Shown: positions 17,560 to 24,918 of the stretch, in pieces
Numbering within the stretch: position 1 is the stretch's first letter
Layout: the number at the start of each line of letters is the position of its first letter
Assembly: GCA_034698045.1 (NCBI GenBank)
Contig: JAQGAU010000679.1
Coordinates: 1 to 24,966 of the forward strand
Direction: 5' to 3'
Origin: Paramacrobiotus richtersi
Lineage: Eukaryota > Tardigrada > Eutardigrada > Parachela > Macrobiotidae
DNA: 24,966 bases
The notes under the pieces: generated by a model
Databases searched by the model: none
What the model saw: the letters and a program-made list of their open reading frames with translations, nothing else
What the model was told of the DNA's origin: nothing
Program-made: the position numbers and the translations under genes

Positions 17560-17795
17560 TTCGCTGTCCATTCATTTCCTCGTCATATATGCAAAACATT
17601 TCCACAATAAAAGATCACGTTTTTTAACAAATCATCAATAACAAATCATCCCGCACTTCCAATCTTCTACCATGTAACATTTGAGCCCGTGGACAGATCC
17701 ACAACCTTTAACGTTTCGGCCAGTTAATCGGCAGGTTTATAGGCCTGTCCTTTCAGAGTCGTCAACCGGAGGCAATAAGGTCACTAAAAACAGGA
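17560..17795 (-). pseudogene. HDAC C-terminal exons, copy P6
   Basis: Minus strand: SFIVEMFCIYDEEMNGQRRM aligns with VIVEMFCRYYDEAINVPRRL of copy P1, and TLLPPVD with TLLPPLD. The agreement of these two otherwise diverged copies over about 20 residues suggests a real ancestral coding exon. No named domain is recognised. Confidence 0.55.
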
Positions 17796-17906
17796 TATCA
17801 CAGCTGTGTAACGGAAAGTGCCTCATTACGGAAATTTTGCACTAACCGCGGTACTGCTAGCTTTTGCGTTTTGGTTCTGCAGTGCCACCCTGCATCTACT
17901 GGAGTT

Positions 17907-17923
17907 ATCGTTGTGTAACGGCT
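17907..17923 (+). promoter_or_regulatory. 17-bp core between post-catalytic exons
   Basis: ATCGTTGTGTAACGGCT is a plus-sense version of the recurrent core, preceded by GTT as in 7.78, 11.26 and 24.90 kb. At this homologous position it is also present at 4858, 6461, 7781, 11264 and 24902. It is opposite in orientation to the intronic cores upstream of the GFCF exon. Confidence 0.45.
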
Positions 17924-18039
17924 AAACAAAGTGAACAATCCATGTTGTTCAAGTACGATGTCTGTCAAGGATTTCGATCCTAGCGCATAAGTATTTTCTA
18001 CTTCTTTTTCGTTTCCTTTTCCTTTGTTCACTTCTCAGT

Positions 18040-18283
18040 AGTGGTAAGTTTTGACGCTGACAGATTACCAAAAGCGGCAATCTGCGGTACGGAAAGAGTC
18101 CTCTTACGTCGAGATTGCATCTGGTTCCACGGCGATAACGACCCTTCCTCCCGCCACCGCCAGGAGCATTTTCGTCATGGTTTCGTACCAAATCTCCGTC
18201 AAGCAGCACTCGCTCAGTTGATCATTCAGTGCCGCATCGAAGCCACAAGAAAGAAACACCAGTTCCGGCGCAAACTGTTCCTA
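18040..18283 (-). pseudogene. HDAC CD2 GFDAA/LEGG exon and following segment, copy P6
   Basis: Minus strand: EQFAPELVFLSCGFDAALND, QLSECCLTEIWYETMTKMLL, AVAGGRVVVAVE is open, then the frame is lost at GTRCNLD. The zinc-ligand Asp of GFD is kept and the LEGG strand is damaged. A GTAAGA donor lies at 18102-18107. The next exon-like segment begins only about 26 bases later (IAAFGNLSASKL), unusually close for an intron, so either the donor is fortuitous or the intron shrank. Confidence 0.9.
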
Positions 18284-18409
18284 AAGTAACGACAATCAAT
18301 ACATACAGTATGTAATTATGTACGGACGGTAGTTATATGGACACCCCATAGGCTTTCCATACGTAATTACGAATCCGAAAATGAACATATGTTTTCAAAA
18401 ATACCGAAA

Positions 18410-18475
18410 GGAATCGTAGGCACACCTCATAAGCGACCTGTTGCAGAAACGCCGAAACATGTACGTGACCTCATT
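18410..18475 (-). pseudogene. HDAC CD2 Gly-rich exon, copy P6
   Basis: Minus strand FGVSATGRL, a stop, then GVPTIPFG. It fits VGVGxGEGFNVNIPF of class II deacetylases and matches the exon at 5.55 kb in position and pattern (plus strand CACCTCATAAGCG against CACCTCATATGCG). Confidence 0.55.
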
Positions 18476-18718
18476 TTCCATGGCCTAAAGAGCGGGCCAG
18501 CGACAGTCACAGACTAGATTTCCAAGCCATTTTATAATGAATCTAGGGTCGAACGTTCTTGTTAAATCCGTAACTCTTCTCAGTGCGAACCTAACCAGTA
18601 TCCTGTCGATGGGGAGGAGAGAAGTCTTCCTTGCCGCGATGCAAAGAGATGTACAGTACTCTAAAAGATAGTAAGGACAACATATAAAAATCACATATTC
18701 ACCGGCATATGAGTGTGC

Positions 18719-18786
18719 CTGGGATTTGTAGAGCAGTTCCTGCACACCATCTCCGTGGTGCGCATCCCAATTCCACAATCAGTATC
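18719..18786 (-). pseudogene. HDAC CD2 DWDVHHG exon, copy P6
   Basis: Minus strand: after TGTACAG, ILIVEL in one frame, then NWDAHHGDGVQELLYKSQ in the next. Together they cover the VDWDVHHGDGVQ zinc-binding strand with one frame slip. The His-His-Gly and one Asp persist. The exon ends CCCAG followed by GCACAC, whereas copies P2 and P4 have GTAAAC, so the donor is decayed or of GC type. Confidence 0.9.
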
Positions 18787-18841
18787 CTGTACAATCAGCA
18801 TTAGCTACGTTCACCCCAAAAAAGGTGATGAGAAAGTTGAC
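18787..18841 (-). other. Conserved 55-nt spliceosomal-type intron, copy P6
   Basis: It starts GTCAAC and ends TGATTGTACAG in minus sense, with GCTAATGC near the branch position. It has the same length as 12808-12862. The exon join AAAG/GATACTG gives AAR-GG-ATA, restoring KRILIV, which supports the boundaries. Confidence 0.8.
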
Positions 18842-18948
18842 CTTTACAAAGCGTATTTCTCCATAGTGCACTGCGCGGTAATGGGTACGTTATTGGCGAA
18901 GCAAAAGCTGCAGCTGGCTACGTATGGAGGGTGCGGTGAGCTGGAGGT
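18842..18948 (-). pseudogene. HDAC CD2 PPGHHA/GFCF exon, copy P6
   Basis: Minus strand: RPPAHRTLHT, a stop, PAAAFAS, and in the neighbouring frame CFANNVPITAQCTMEKYAL then a stop. It corresponds to RPPGHHAHHTYPAGFCFANN and VAIAAQCTMEKYGLK. The second catalytic His and the GFC residues are damaged and frames are broken. Confidence 0.88.
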
Positions 18949-19184
18949 CTATCGGATAAGAGACAGACAACTCTACTTAATTAAAAACTATAAATTTATG
19001 GTTCTGCACTGGCCCATAAAAACGAGCAACTCAAACCAAAATGTTTAATCCATTCGACGCTGATGTCTGGATACTACAGAAAGTGTCTCTATACCATTAA
19101 TTTAGCAGTCACTACACTACGGTTTCCGACATCAAATTTCACGGATTGCCGCGATACAGCATATGTTGAACGTACAAAACTGCT

Positions 19185-19291
19185 AAAAAATATTGGACGC
19201 TCTCTACTTCCAAAAAATATTAGACGCTCTCTACTTTCAAAAAATATTAGACGCTCTCTACTTCAAAAAAGATTAGACGGTCTCTACTTCA
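19185..19291. repeat. 27-bp minisatellite, four copies
   Basis: The unit AAAAAATATTAGACGCTCTC-TACTTC is repeated four times with few substitutions. It lies in the intron between the NVVDAV exon and the PPGHHA exon. The corresponding positions at 8.68 and 13.29 kb have a single copy (for example TACATTCTCTACTTTAATCT). Because 27 is a multiple of three, the plus strand shows a spurious nine-residue peptide repeat. Confidence 0.9.
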
Positions 19292-19332
19292 GTCTGGGTA
19301 TATCCGATTTCACAGTAGTAAAGAGTTTTTTT

Positions 19333-19535
19333 CTGGCGATTGCGTACCCATTCAGACACTTGTCCGCGCCAACAGCGTCCACAACATTCAAAAAAGATCC
19401 AGCTGCCACTAGCGTTGTTTGTTGCGTACCCTACACAAAATTTCACGCTTTGATGTGTATATTATTGATACGTCAGTTTCCTTCCCGCTCGTAATTGGCT
19501 GGTGTTTCCAGAAGCAATTTCGCGAAAGTCTTTCT
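19333..19535 (-). pseudogene. HDAC CD2 TLVAAGS/NVVDAV exon, copy P6
   Basis: Minus strand: FAKLLLETPANYEREGN, stop, RINNIHIKA, stop, NFV, stop, GTQQTTLVAAGSFLN, VVDAVGADKCLNGYAIAR. The second half is open and matches LLAAGS--NVVDAVL-G---NGFAIVRPPGHHA. The exon ends GCCAG, and joining it to ACCTCCAGGTCAC of the next exon gives AIARPPGH, confirming the phase. Three stops make it a pseudogene. The donor GT has become AA. Confidence 0.9.
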
Positions 19536-19594
19536 ATTGTCATCTAAAGGCTATGAGCCAACAGCTATTTTTGAACAAATAATTAAAGCGATAT

Positions 19595-19860
19595 GTACTC
19601 GTGCAGTGTCGTGGATTAGATTCAGCTCTGATTCCGTAACGGTGAGTCGGAAGTCGACGTAGTCGCACAACCTGGACGTATATTTTCTCATTTCACAGTT
19701 ATACCAGTAAATCCACATACTGCTGAACTACGAGTTCCGTGTCGAGAAAATTATAAATTCTGGAAATTCGTGACAGGACTTCCGGGGAATACGTGCCAAG
19801 GATGTGGTTCAGGATGATTTCATCATAGCCATAGCAGCTTATGTAAAAAGTTCACACTAA
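19595..19860 (-). pseudogene. HDAC CD2 N-terminal exon, copy P6
   Basis: Minus strand: ARIPRKSCHEFPEFIIF, then YNCEMRKYTSRLCDYVD and FRLTVTESELNLIHDTAR. The last block is the RxATEEELLLVHSEEYI segment of class II deacetylases, and CHEFPE may be the HPE-P motif. GTACAT follows as a possible donor. This copy defines the N-terminal side of CD2 for the other five, less readable copies. Confidence 0.75.
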
Positions 19861-19899
19861 CATTCAAAACATCGTTTTGCCTATTATAGACAGCCCCAA

Positions 19900-20290
19900 T
19901 CACACAGTGAAGCTATGCGTTCACATGACAGTCCTTAAATGAATCTATCCTTGATTCTTAAGCCGCATATTGGTATTCTTTCACCTAAGTTACTGGGTAT
20001 ACTCATGGCCTTAAAAGTGGTATGAAATAGTTGTAGTTGGATGGCTGTTATAACCTTTCACCATATCTCGCACAACACGCTGATAGTAATTGTGGTCAAC
20101 ACACTTCGCATCGCTTTCGTTCTTTTTTCTGTGTGCCTTTCGATAAAATACCACAATACTGACTCATATGCATCTAGTGTTCAACAGTACGAGTAATGCT
20201 TTTGTGTCGGTATAAAGACTTCTGGGAGCAAAGCTAGCAGTTATGTTCGCAGAAAACTGTTTAGATGTTCCTTTTTCAATTTTACAAATT
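19900..20290. other. CD1-CD2 spacer, copy 3
   Basis: The fullest version of the spacer also seen at 13.92-14.29 and 15.65-15.96 kb. Shared words are GAAGCTATGCGTTCA, AAAAGTGGTATGAAA, TCTTTTTTCTGTG, AGTAATGCTTTTG. No reading frame is supported. Confidence 0.6.
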
Positions 20291-20380
20291 CTGAACTTGA
20301 ACTGTCACAGTGACCACTGTGGCGGATAACAAGCAGATCGAATGCACTGATTTATCAACGGCAGTACCGCTCAGAAGATG

Positions 20381-20575
20381 TCATACGTGACTCGTAGTTA
20401 CCACAGATCCACAACTTCCGCTGCCGGACGCATAGGATGAGCCAAAAGGCGTATTATTCCCTGGAATTTCTTCCGGCGTGCCGAAAACAGTCCGTGGATT
20501 ATGCGCACGAATCTGATTATAAGATGTTACCTTGGTAAAGAAGATTTCAGAAAATATCCTCCCTGAAGTAAAAAA
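20381..20575 (-). pseudogene. HDAC inter-domain linker and CD1 GGY remnant
   Basis: After a T-rich tract ending ACTTCAG, the minus strand reads GGYFLKSSLPR, fitting the LEGGY-LxSL strand that ends a class II deacetylase domain. It overlaps an open frame of about 50 codons: VTSYNQIRAHNPRTVFGTP, EEIPGNNTPFGSSYASGSG, SCGSVVTTSHV, then stop. The Ser/Gly/Asn/Thr-rich composition is typical of a disordered inter-domain linker, and the place between CD1 (21 kb) and CD2 (19.8 kb) fits. No other copy in the window retains it. Confidence 0.5.
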
Positions 20576-20929
20576 ACAACATCGGAAATAATCGCGGTAT
20601 GTAATGTTTTAAACACACCGTCAAATACAGCACAGTAAATTCCTATTGAATCTATTGGTTTTAAATGTTCCAATAACTTTAGTCAAGTCACTTTCATCTC
20701 CTAAACAAAACGCTGTACAGAATTTCTCCATAAGGTTACTAGTACATGAAAAAATCATGAATGGCGGGATGGGTTTAGTATCAGATTTTCATTATTCAAT
20801 TACATTTATTGATTGGTGCCAGTTATTTTCTTGTGACTTTTGTGCATGGTCTCTGTGGGAAAAAAACCAATAACTGTAATGTGTTTCACTAGGCTCCATA
20901 TGTTGTGAAAAATATCGGACAATTTCGGA
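20576..20929. other. Intron-like spacer between CD1 exons
   Basis: It shares TTTATTGATTGGTGCCAGTT and CTCTGTGGGAAAAAAACC words with 9.14-9.23 kb (TTTATTGATTGCTGCCAATC, CTCTGTGGAAAAAAAGC). It separates the RGSVTVM and GGYFLKSS parts of CD1, so it is probably an intron of the ancestral gene. Confidence 0.5.
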
Positions 20930-21250
20930 CAGTTATACGATACATAACTGTTACCGAACCTCGAGGGTGACAGGCACTTTTTCTCCGGCTAAATAAAATA
21001 GTGCGTGAGTCATTACTGGAAGTGACCTTACGACAACCGACAGCTGCATCATACCCAGCTGAGAGGATAATTATCTCTGGAATTAGATAACTGCAACAAT
21101 TATCTGTATAACGAACCCCCAAAGCACACGATGATTTCTTTCGTTATAAAAGCTGGCAAAAAACTATTCCAGCTTATGATCGAGGATGTACATGTCTAGA
21201 AACTGCACAAGAAAGCTTTTGCACCGACGAGCTGTTATTATCAGACACCG
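20930..21250 (-). pseudogene. HDAC6-like catalytic domain 1 fragment, copy 4
   Basis: The best CD1 remnant. Minus strand: YLIPEIIILSAGYDAAVGC, RKVTSSNDS, then HPRGSVTVM. This matches PEIIIVSAGYDAA-GCP-G--VTP--F--L and LAGGKVAVMLEGGY of class II deacetylases, with the zinc-ligand Asp of GYD kept. GYDAAVGC distinguishes it from the CD2 type GFDAALND. The flanks at 21130-21250 are shared with the other CD1 remnants. Together with CD2 at 17.6-19.9 kb in the same orientation it suggests an HDAC6-type two-domain gene. Confidence 0.85.
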
Positions 21251-21272
21251 AAGAAAAGAGAGCGCCGATATC

Positions 21273-21640
21273 AGCCGATACACTACGATTTTATACGCAC
21301 AAATTATGGTCGTATTGTATGAGATTTATTCTGGTTTCCTGCAGTTTTGAGGTCTGGACGACTCGACAGTATTTAGTACAACAAATTTGTCAACAATTAA
21401 CAATGATAAGAACTGAATTTTAGCGATGATTGTGGTCAACATTTACAATAACTGCTTTATTAATGTTGTTGGCTGGTTATTACATATATTTTTCTGTATT
21501 ATTTTTGCTACCTCTGACAAAGATCATTCAAAAATTTCGAAGTACGACATTTTCACCTTCAGTTTCTACAGTTTCTTACTGACGGGAACCGACCTTAAAA
21601 GCAACGGGAAGTAGAATCTGCTGGAAAATGACCATATATA
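21273..21640. repeat. Spacer module with left core, extra copy
   Basis: It starts with AGCCGATACACTACGAT and continues with the same interior as 14.46-14.88 and 22.71-23.06 kb (TTATTCTGGTTTCCTGCAG, CGGGAACCGACCT, AAAAGCAACGGGAAGTAGAA). The inverted right core is missing; the sequence runs into spacer module C instead. Confidence 0.55.
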
Positions 21641-21769
21641 GCCGAGCTACAGTATACAAAGGACTTCACCGTTTGAATTACAGTATATGTGCAGGATGGT
21701 CCCACTGATTAAAAATGTAACTTTTAATGTACATACATTCTGAGAGCTTGGCCGCAGCCGCATTTTAGT

Positions 21770-22196
21770 AATCGTTCGTTTCTGGGAACGCTAAACGTCG
21801 CCAATGTTGCCGCGAAATTCTAACGACGAATCATATTGAAATCAACAAGAGAGTGGTCTTTAGGCATCCCTGATCTGCAAATAAACCCATAAAACCGAAA
21901 ATTAACACAAAACTAATGGAGGATCTAATTGTAAGATTAACAAGCCCAAAAGCAAAGTACAATATTTGTCAAAAAAGTAACCAATATGGTAAGCGTTCGA
22001 TTTAATACCAGCGTTAGCAAGCTGCAGCAAGTATAAGTTTATAACTACAGTACTGGATAAAAAGTAATAACAGAACGCGTACAAGTGCCTTTACGCAGAC
22101 TGCGGTGCGGAAATCGTTCACACCAGAAAAATGAGTGATTTCAAAATGAGGCGAATTAGCAAAGAATCTTAAACCTCGGCAAAAATTCCTCAATGT
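21770..22196. other. Spacer module C, copy 2 (left part)
   Basis: Homologous to 16.07-16.48 kb: CTAAACGTCGCCAATGTTGC, GTGGTCTTTAGG, AACAGAACGCG, CGGAAATCGTTCACA, ATGAGGCGAATT. In minus sense, TTATTTGCAGATCAGGGATG is a good acceptor-like site. The module is interrupted at 22196 by a LINE and resumes at 22592. Confidence 0.6.
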
Positions 22197-22586
22197 CATG
22201 GAAGTCATGGCGGAAACTGGAATTGATCCAATTGAGAAGCGATGGAAAGCTCTGGACGCGGCATGGTTGTACCGGATAGCGAATTTTGCATCCGCTGATG
22301 TCCCTGCCTATCTGAGAGAGCTGATCGTCTTCCGGACCAGCGAAAGAGATCTCCGGAAACCAGTTCGCGTGGAAGCTAACTGCAGGACAGCAGCCGGAGA
22401 AAGAATGTTTAGTCGACGATTGCGATTGCTGTATCAGATCTTGCCTAGCGATCTCTTTTCTAAAAGTTTTGGAACTTTTAGATCATCAGTATTAAACTTT
22501 TTGTGAACTGATTAGAATGCAATCGGACTTAGTAAGTCCCAATATGGGGTTTGTCTGATTACGAAATAAATACAAATACAAATACA
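22197..22586 (+). mobile_element. 5'-truncated LINE (non-LTR retrotransposon) 3' end
   Basis: The insert contains an open frame at 22198-22506 (102 codons from the first Met): WKALDAAWLYRIANFASADV, PAYLRELIVF, then RRLRLLYQILPSDLFSKSF and FRSSVLNFL, stop. The closing pattern of basic residues, LYxxLP, and SxxxFRxxLxxFL is typical of the C-terminal end of LINE reverse-transcriptase polyproteins. A short 3' UTR ends in three AAATAC hexamers. AATGT at 22192-22196 and 22587-22591 is a likely target-site duplication. The paralogous site near 16475 (CTCAAAGTATCAGCC) is empty. The product is more GC-rich in its codons than the surroundings and undamaged, implying a younger age than the HDAC copies. 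Clade not determined. Confidence 0.85.
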
Positions 22587-22591
22587 AATGT

Positions 22592-22708
22592 ATCAGCCCT
22601 AAATTAAAAAACAATACCGAAAACAATCGCCGTTTGTAATATTGTGAACCGACCGACTATATCGGACCGTTTTGGACGCTAAGAAAGGTTGGCGACATAC
22701 TCATATCA
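22592..22708. other. Spacer module C, copy 2 (right part)
   Basis: It continues the module after the LINE: TATCAGCCCTAAATT, ACCGAAAACAATCGCCGTTT, GACCGACTATATC, GGACGCTAAGAAAGGTTGG. It is nearly identical to 16.48-16.59 kb and leads into the left core of the next inverted-core module. Confidence 0.7.
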
Positions 22709-23104
22709 GCCGCTACACTACGATTGTATACGCACAAATACCACGCCATGGTCGTATCATATGAGATTGACTCTGATTTCCTGCATTTTCGAACTCTAAA
22801 TCAGACGAAATGACTCCTAAGTATTCAGTAAAACAAATGCATAAAAAACAGGATGGGAATTTTAGCGGTGATTATTCAACCTTTAAGATAGTTGCGTTAG
22901 TGATTTTAGTGGCTTTTTTTTGTATATTTTGTTTATTTAGTTCTGATTACGATTACATCTGATAACGATCACTCGAAAATTTACGAGTATGACATTTTTC
23001 TTAGCCAGTTCCCACGGTTTTTACTGGTGGGAACCGACATCTAAAGCAATGGGAAAATGTTCAACCAATACCGAAATTCGTTGGAATTTCGTAGCGTATG
23101 GGCT
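22709..23104. repeat. Spacer module bounded by inverted cores, copy 4
   Basis: The left core is GCCGCTACACTACGAT and the right core is TTCGTAGCGTATGGGCT. It is the shortest of the four: the stretch that in copies 2 and 3 lies before CCAATACCGAA is deleted. The remaining interior is close to copy 3. Confidence 0.6.
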
Positions 23105-23640
23105 GATCTCCATCGAAGCCGCTTTTGACGCTTGCATAAATCAAAGTCCATTTTAATAGAGTTAACATAAACTTTTCAATATTTTTCGCTTGACTTTTTC
23201 CTGTGTAGAGTTTCCAGATTATATTAATTTGATTTCTAGCTCGAAATCTCCAAATCCCGACGATGAAGTTTTTTTCATGCAGAACACGTTAGAAATCGAT
23301 AGACTGTAGACCCGCAACAAGTTCAAGTAGTCCGCCAGTTATAGAATAAAAATAAATGTGAAATAGTCGTAATTATGAAGGGAGATCGTTCTACCAGGTT
23401 TACGGTATAAACAGTTTTGATCAAAACAAACGAAAAGCATTTTGATTTTACTATCTATAAAAAAAGAACTGCAGCGGAAAACTTTGTGAAGAATAACAAA
23501 ACCGGATGAAAATCGTTGAATCATTTGACTGGATTTTGACTGACCACCATGCGAAACATTTTTCCCTAGTTTTGCATCCGAAACTTTGCCTAGATAGGGA
23601 TGTTCAAAGGTGACGCTGTTAGTTGCCAAAGCGAACACTT
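23105..23640. other. Spacer module E, copy 2
   Basis: Homologous to 17.15-17.52 kb (ATTATGAAGGGAGATC, ACAGTTTTGATCAAAACAAA, CAGCGGAAAACTTTG, GGATTTTGACTGACC). A minus-strand frame of 99 codons is open over 23339-23638, but the aligned part of the other copy reads in other frames, so I do not call a gene. Confidence 0.55.
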
Positions 23641-23752
23641 ACAGTGATATTACGGTAGAGAGAACTAACTCGCTACGTATCCCGTGATTGCATAATAATT
23701 AATGCAAAATAATTAATACAATAATTAAAATAATTGCTGCATGATAATTAAT

Positions 23753-23833
23753 GTAACAATTAATGCAAAAATCAGTCAGTTTTAGACTTACCGTATAAGT
23801 CTAAAACTGACTGATTTTTACATTAATTGTTAC
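23753..23833. repeat. Near-perfect 38-bp hairpin
   Basis: The left arm at 23753-23790 and the right arm at 23796-23833 are reverse complements with one mismatch, separated by CCGTA. The right arm matches the paralogous spacer near 10650-10680 (CTAAAACTGTCTGC, TTTTTGCATTAATTGCTGC), so it is ancestral and the left arm is an added inverted copy. The 23690-23750 flank is made of AATTAATGCAAAATAATTAA-like repeats. Confidence 0.95.
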
Positions 23834-23879
23834 TCAAATTATAATGGTTTAATTTATATGCATTTTCCGTAAGTCAAAT

Positions 23880-24300
23880 AGTGCAAGCTGCCAAAAGGCA
23901 CATTTCTGGCACAGTGACAAGGAAACAAATGCGAAGAAATACTAGCCAGGCCTTATATAACGTTCAGCTTTTTAAACAGTAAAATAATACAACTCAACAA
24001 TCACAAGACAACAGTTCTCCACCACTTGTACCGCTGTACCGGAAGTTTACGAGCGAGTAACAATCTTCACCTTCCATTCATGTTGCTATGGTCTCTGCAA
24101 AACATTCGTACAATAAAACATCACATTTTTGAACAAAGCAGATCATCCCGTACTCTAATCTTCCATCCGGTCACTGATGAATTCGCAGTCAAATTCACTA
24201 CCTTGAACGCGTCGGCCCCAGTTCATTCGTAGCTTTATTGGCGTTTTATTTTGGAGCGGGTGCCACTTCATCCACCGGAGGCAATAAGGTCACAACTGTA
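23880..24300 (-). pseudogene. Spacer motif and HDAC C-terminal exons, copy P7
   Basis: 23885-24010 is the spacer motif (CTGCCAAAAGGCACATTTCT, AAACAAATGCGAAGAAA). 24070-24300 is the C-terminal exon block: in minus sense TLLPPVDEVAPAPK, a stop, NANKATNELGPTRSR, matching TLLPPLDMNSSRLAKENANK of copy P1. Agreement of NANKAT in two distant copies supports an ancestral coding segment. Function unknown. Confidence 0.55.
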
Positions 24301-24784
24301 TAACGGAAAGTGCGTTTTTGGTGAACATCTGCACTGACCGCGGTGCTGCAAACTTTTCCTGTTGTGGTTTGGTTATATATAATCATCAATGGTATACTTA
24401 ATATCTTTCACGGCACTACAAAATAACTGTATCTTTTAACACGGACAAGAAATATCGGTACAGAAATTTGCTCCATTTATTGTCATGTTCTGCTGAATAA
24501 GACTTATTTGCATTTCGTCTTTTTCTACCAAGGCGTTCATAAGTTAACAGGTAAAGTGTTCCAACTTCAAATTCGAGTTTTCTCAGCGGGACTTTTTATA
24601 TTTTTGGTAACATGTATAGGATTGTTTAACATTTCTAAAAATTTTACCTATTCCGTTGAATATCTGAAAACCTTTCCATACAGTAATTTTTTTGTTTTGA
24701 ATTTCACCCAACTGTATTTGCGGTTTATGCTGGAAGAACATTACTTCTTCGAAATGCATCTAATTTCAGTCGTTACCGAAACGA

Positions 24785-24890
24785 TGGTGATAAACTAATC
24801 GGTTCAGCAGCCGTGGTAAATCCAGTTAAGATTTTCATCACAATTTCCGAGCCGTTCTACAACATCTGCAACAATATCGTTTATTGCACT
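24785..24890 (-). pseudogene. HDAC post-catalytic helix exon, copy P7
   Basis: Minus strand: AINDIVADVVERLGNCDENL, NWIYHGC, stop, TD, stop, FITIVSV. It aligns with LNNLLQMLEKVFRKCDEK and ADQFVTISSV at 7.7 kb. The position fits the helix following the deacetylase domain. The catalytic exons of this copy would lie beyond the right edge of the window. Confidence 0.5.
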
Positions 24891-24901
24891 AGTAATAAGT
24901 T

Positions 24902-24918
24902 ATCGTAGTGTCGTGGCT
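24902..24918 (+). promoter_or_regulatory. 17-bp core, rightmost copy
   Basis: ATCGTAGTGTCGTGGCT, preceded by GTT and followed by AAAAGTGG. GTTATCGTAGTG-GTGGCTA closely resembles the 5' end of tRNA-Val genes, but the following sequence does not fold as a tRNA and lacks a B box. It occupies the same position relative to the helix exon as at 4858, 6461, 7781 and 11264. Confidence 0.45.

Noticed and set aside
13205-19122. CACTA-family DNA transposon ends (cores read CACTACACTACG)
   Set aside because: No target duplications or transposase are visible, and most cores lie inside duplicated homologous flanks. It remains only a remote alternative for the origin of the core.
19185-19291. CRISPR-like array
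   Set aside because: Units are directly adjacent with no unique spacers, and the context is a eukaryotic intron.
19063-19494. 143-codon plus-strand frame with nine-residue peptide repeats
   Set aside because: It is antisense to the NVVDAV exon, and the peptide repeat is produced by the 27-bp minisatellite, whose length is divisible by three.
2340-24890. Processed (retroposed) HDAC pseudogenes
   Set aside because: Introns with GT-AG ends are present in every copy and spacers are co-duplicated. No poly-A tails accompany the copies.
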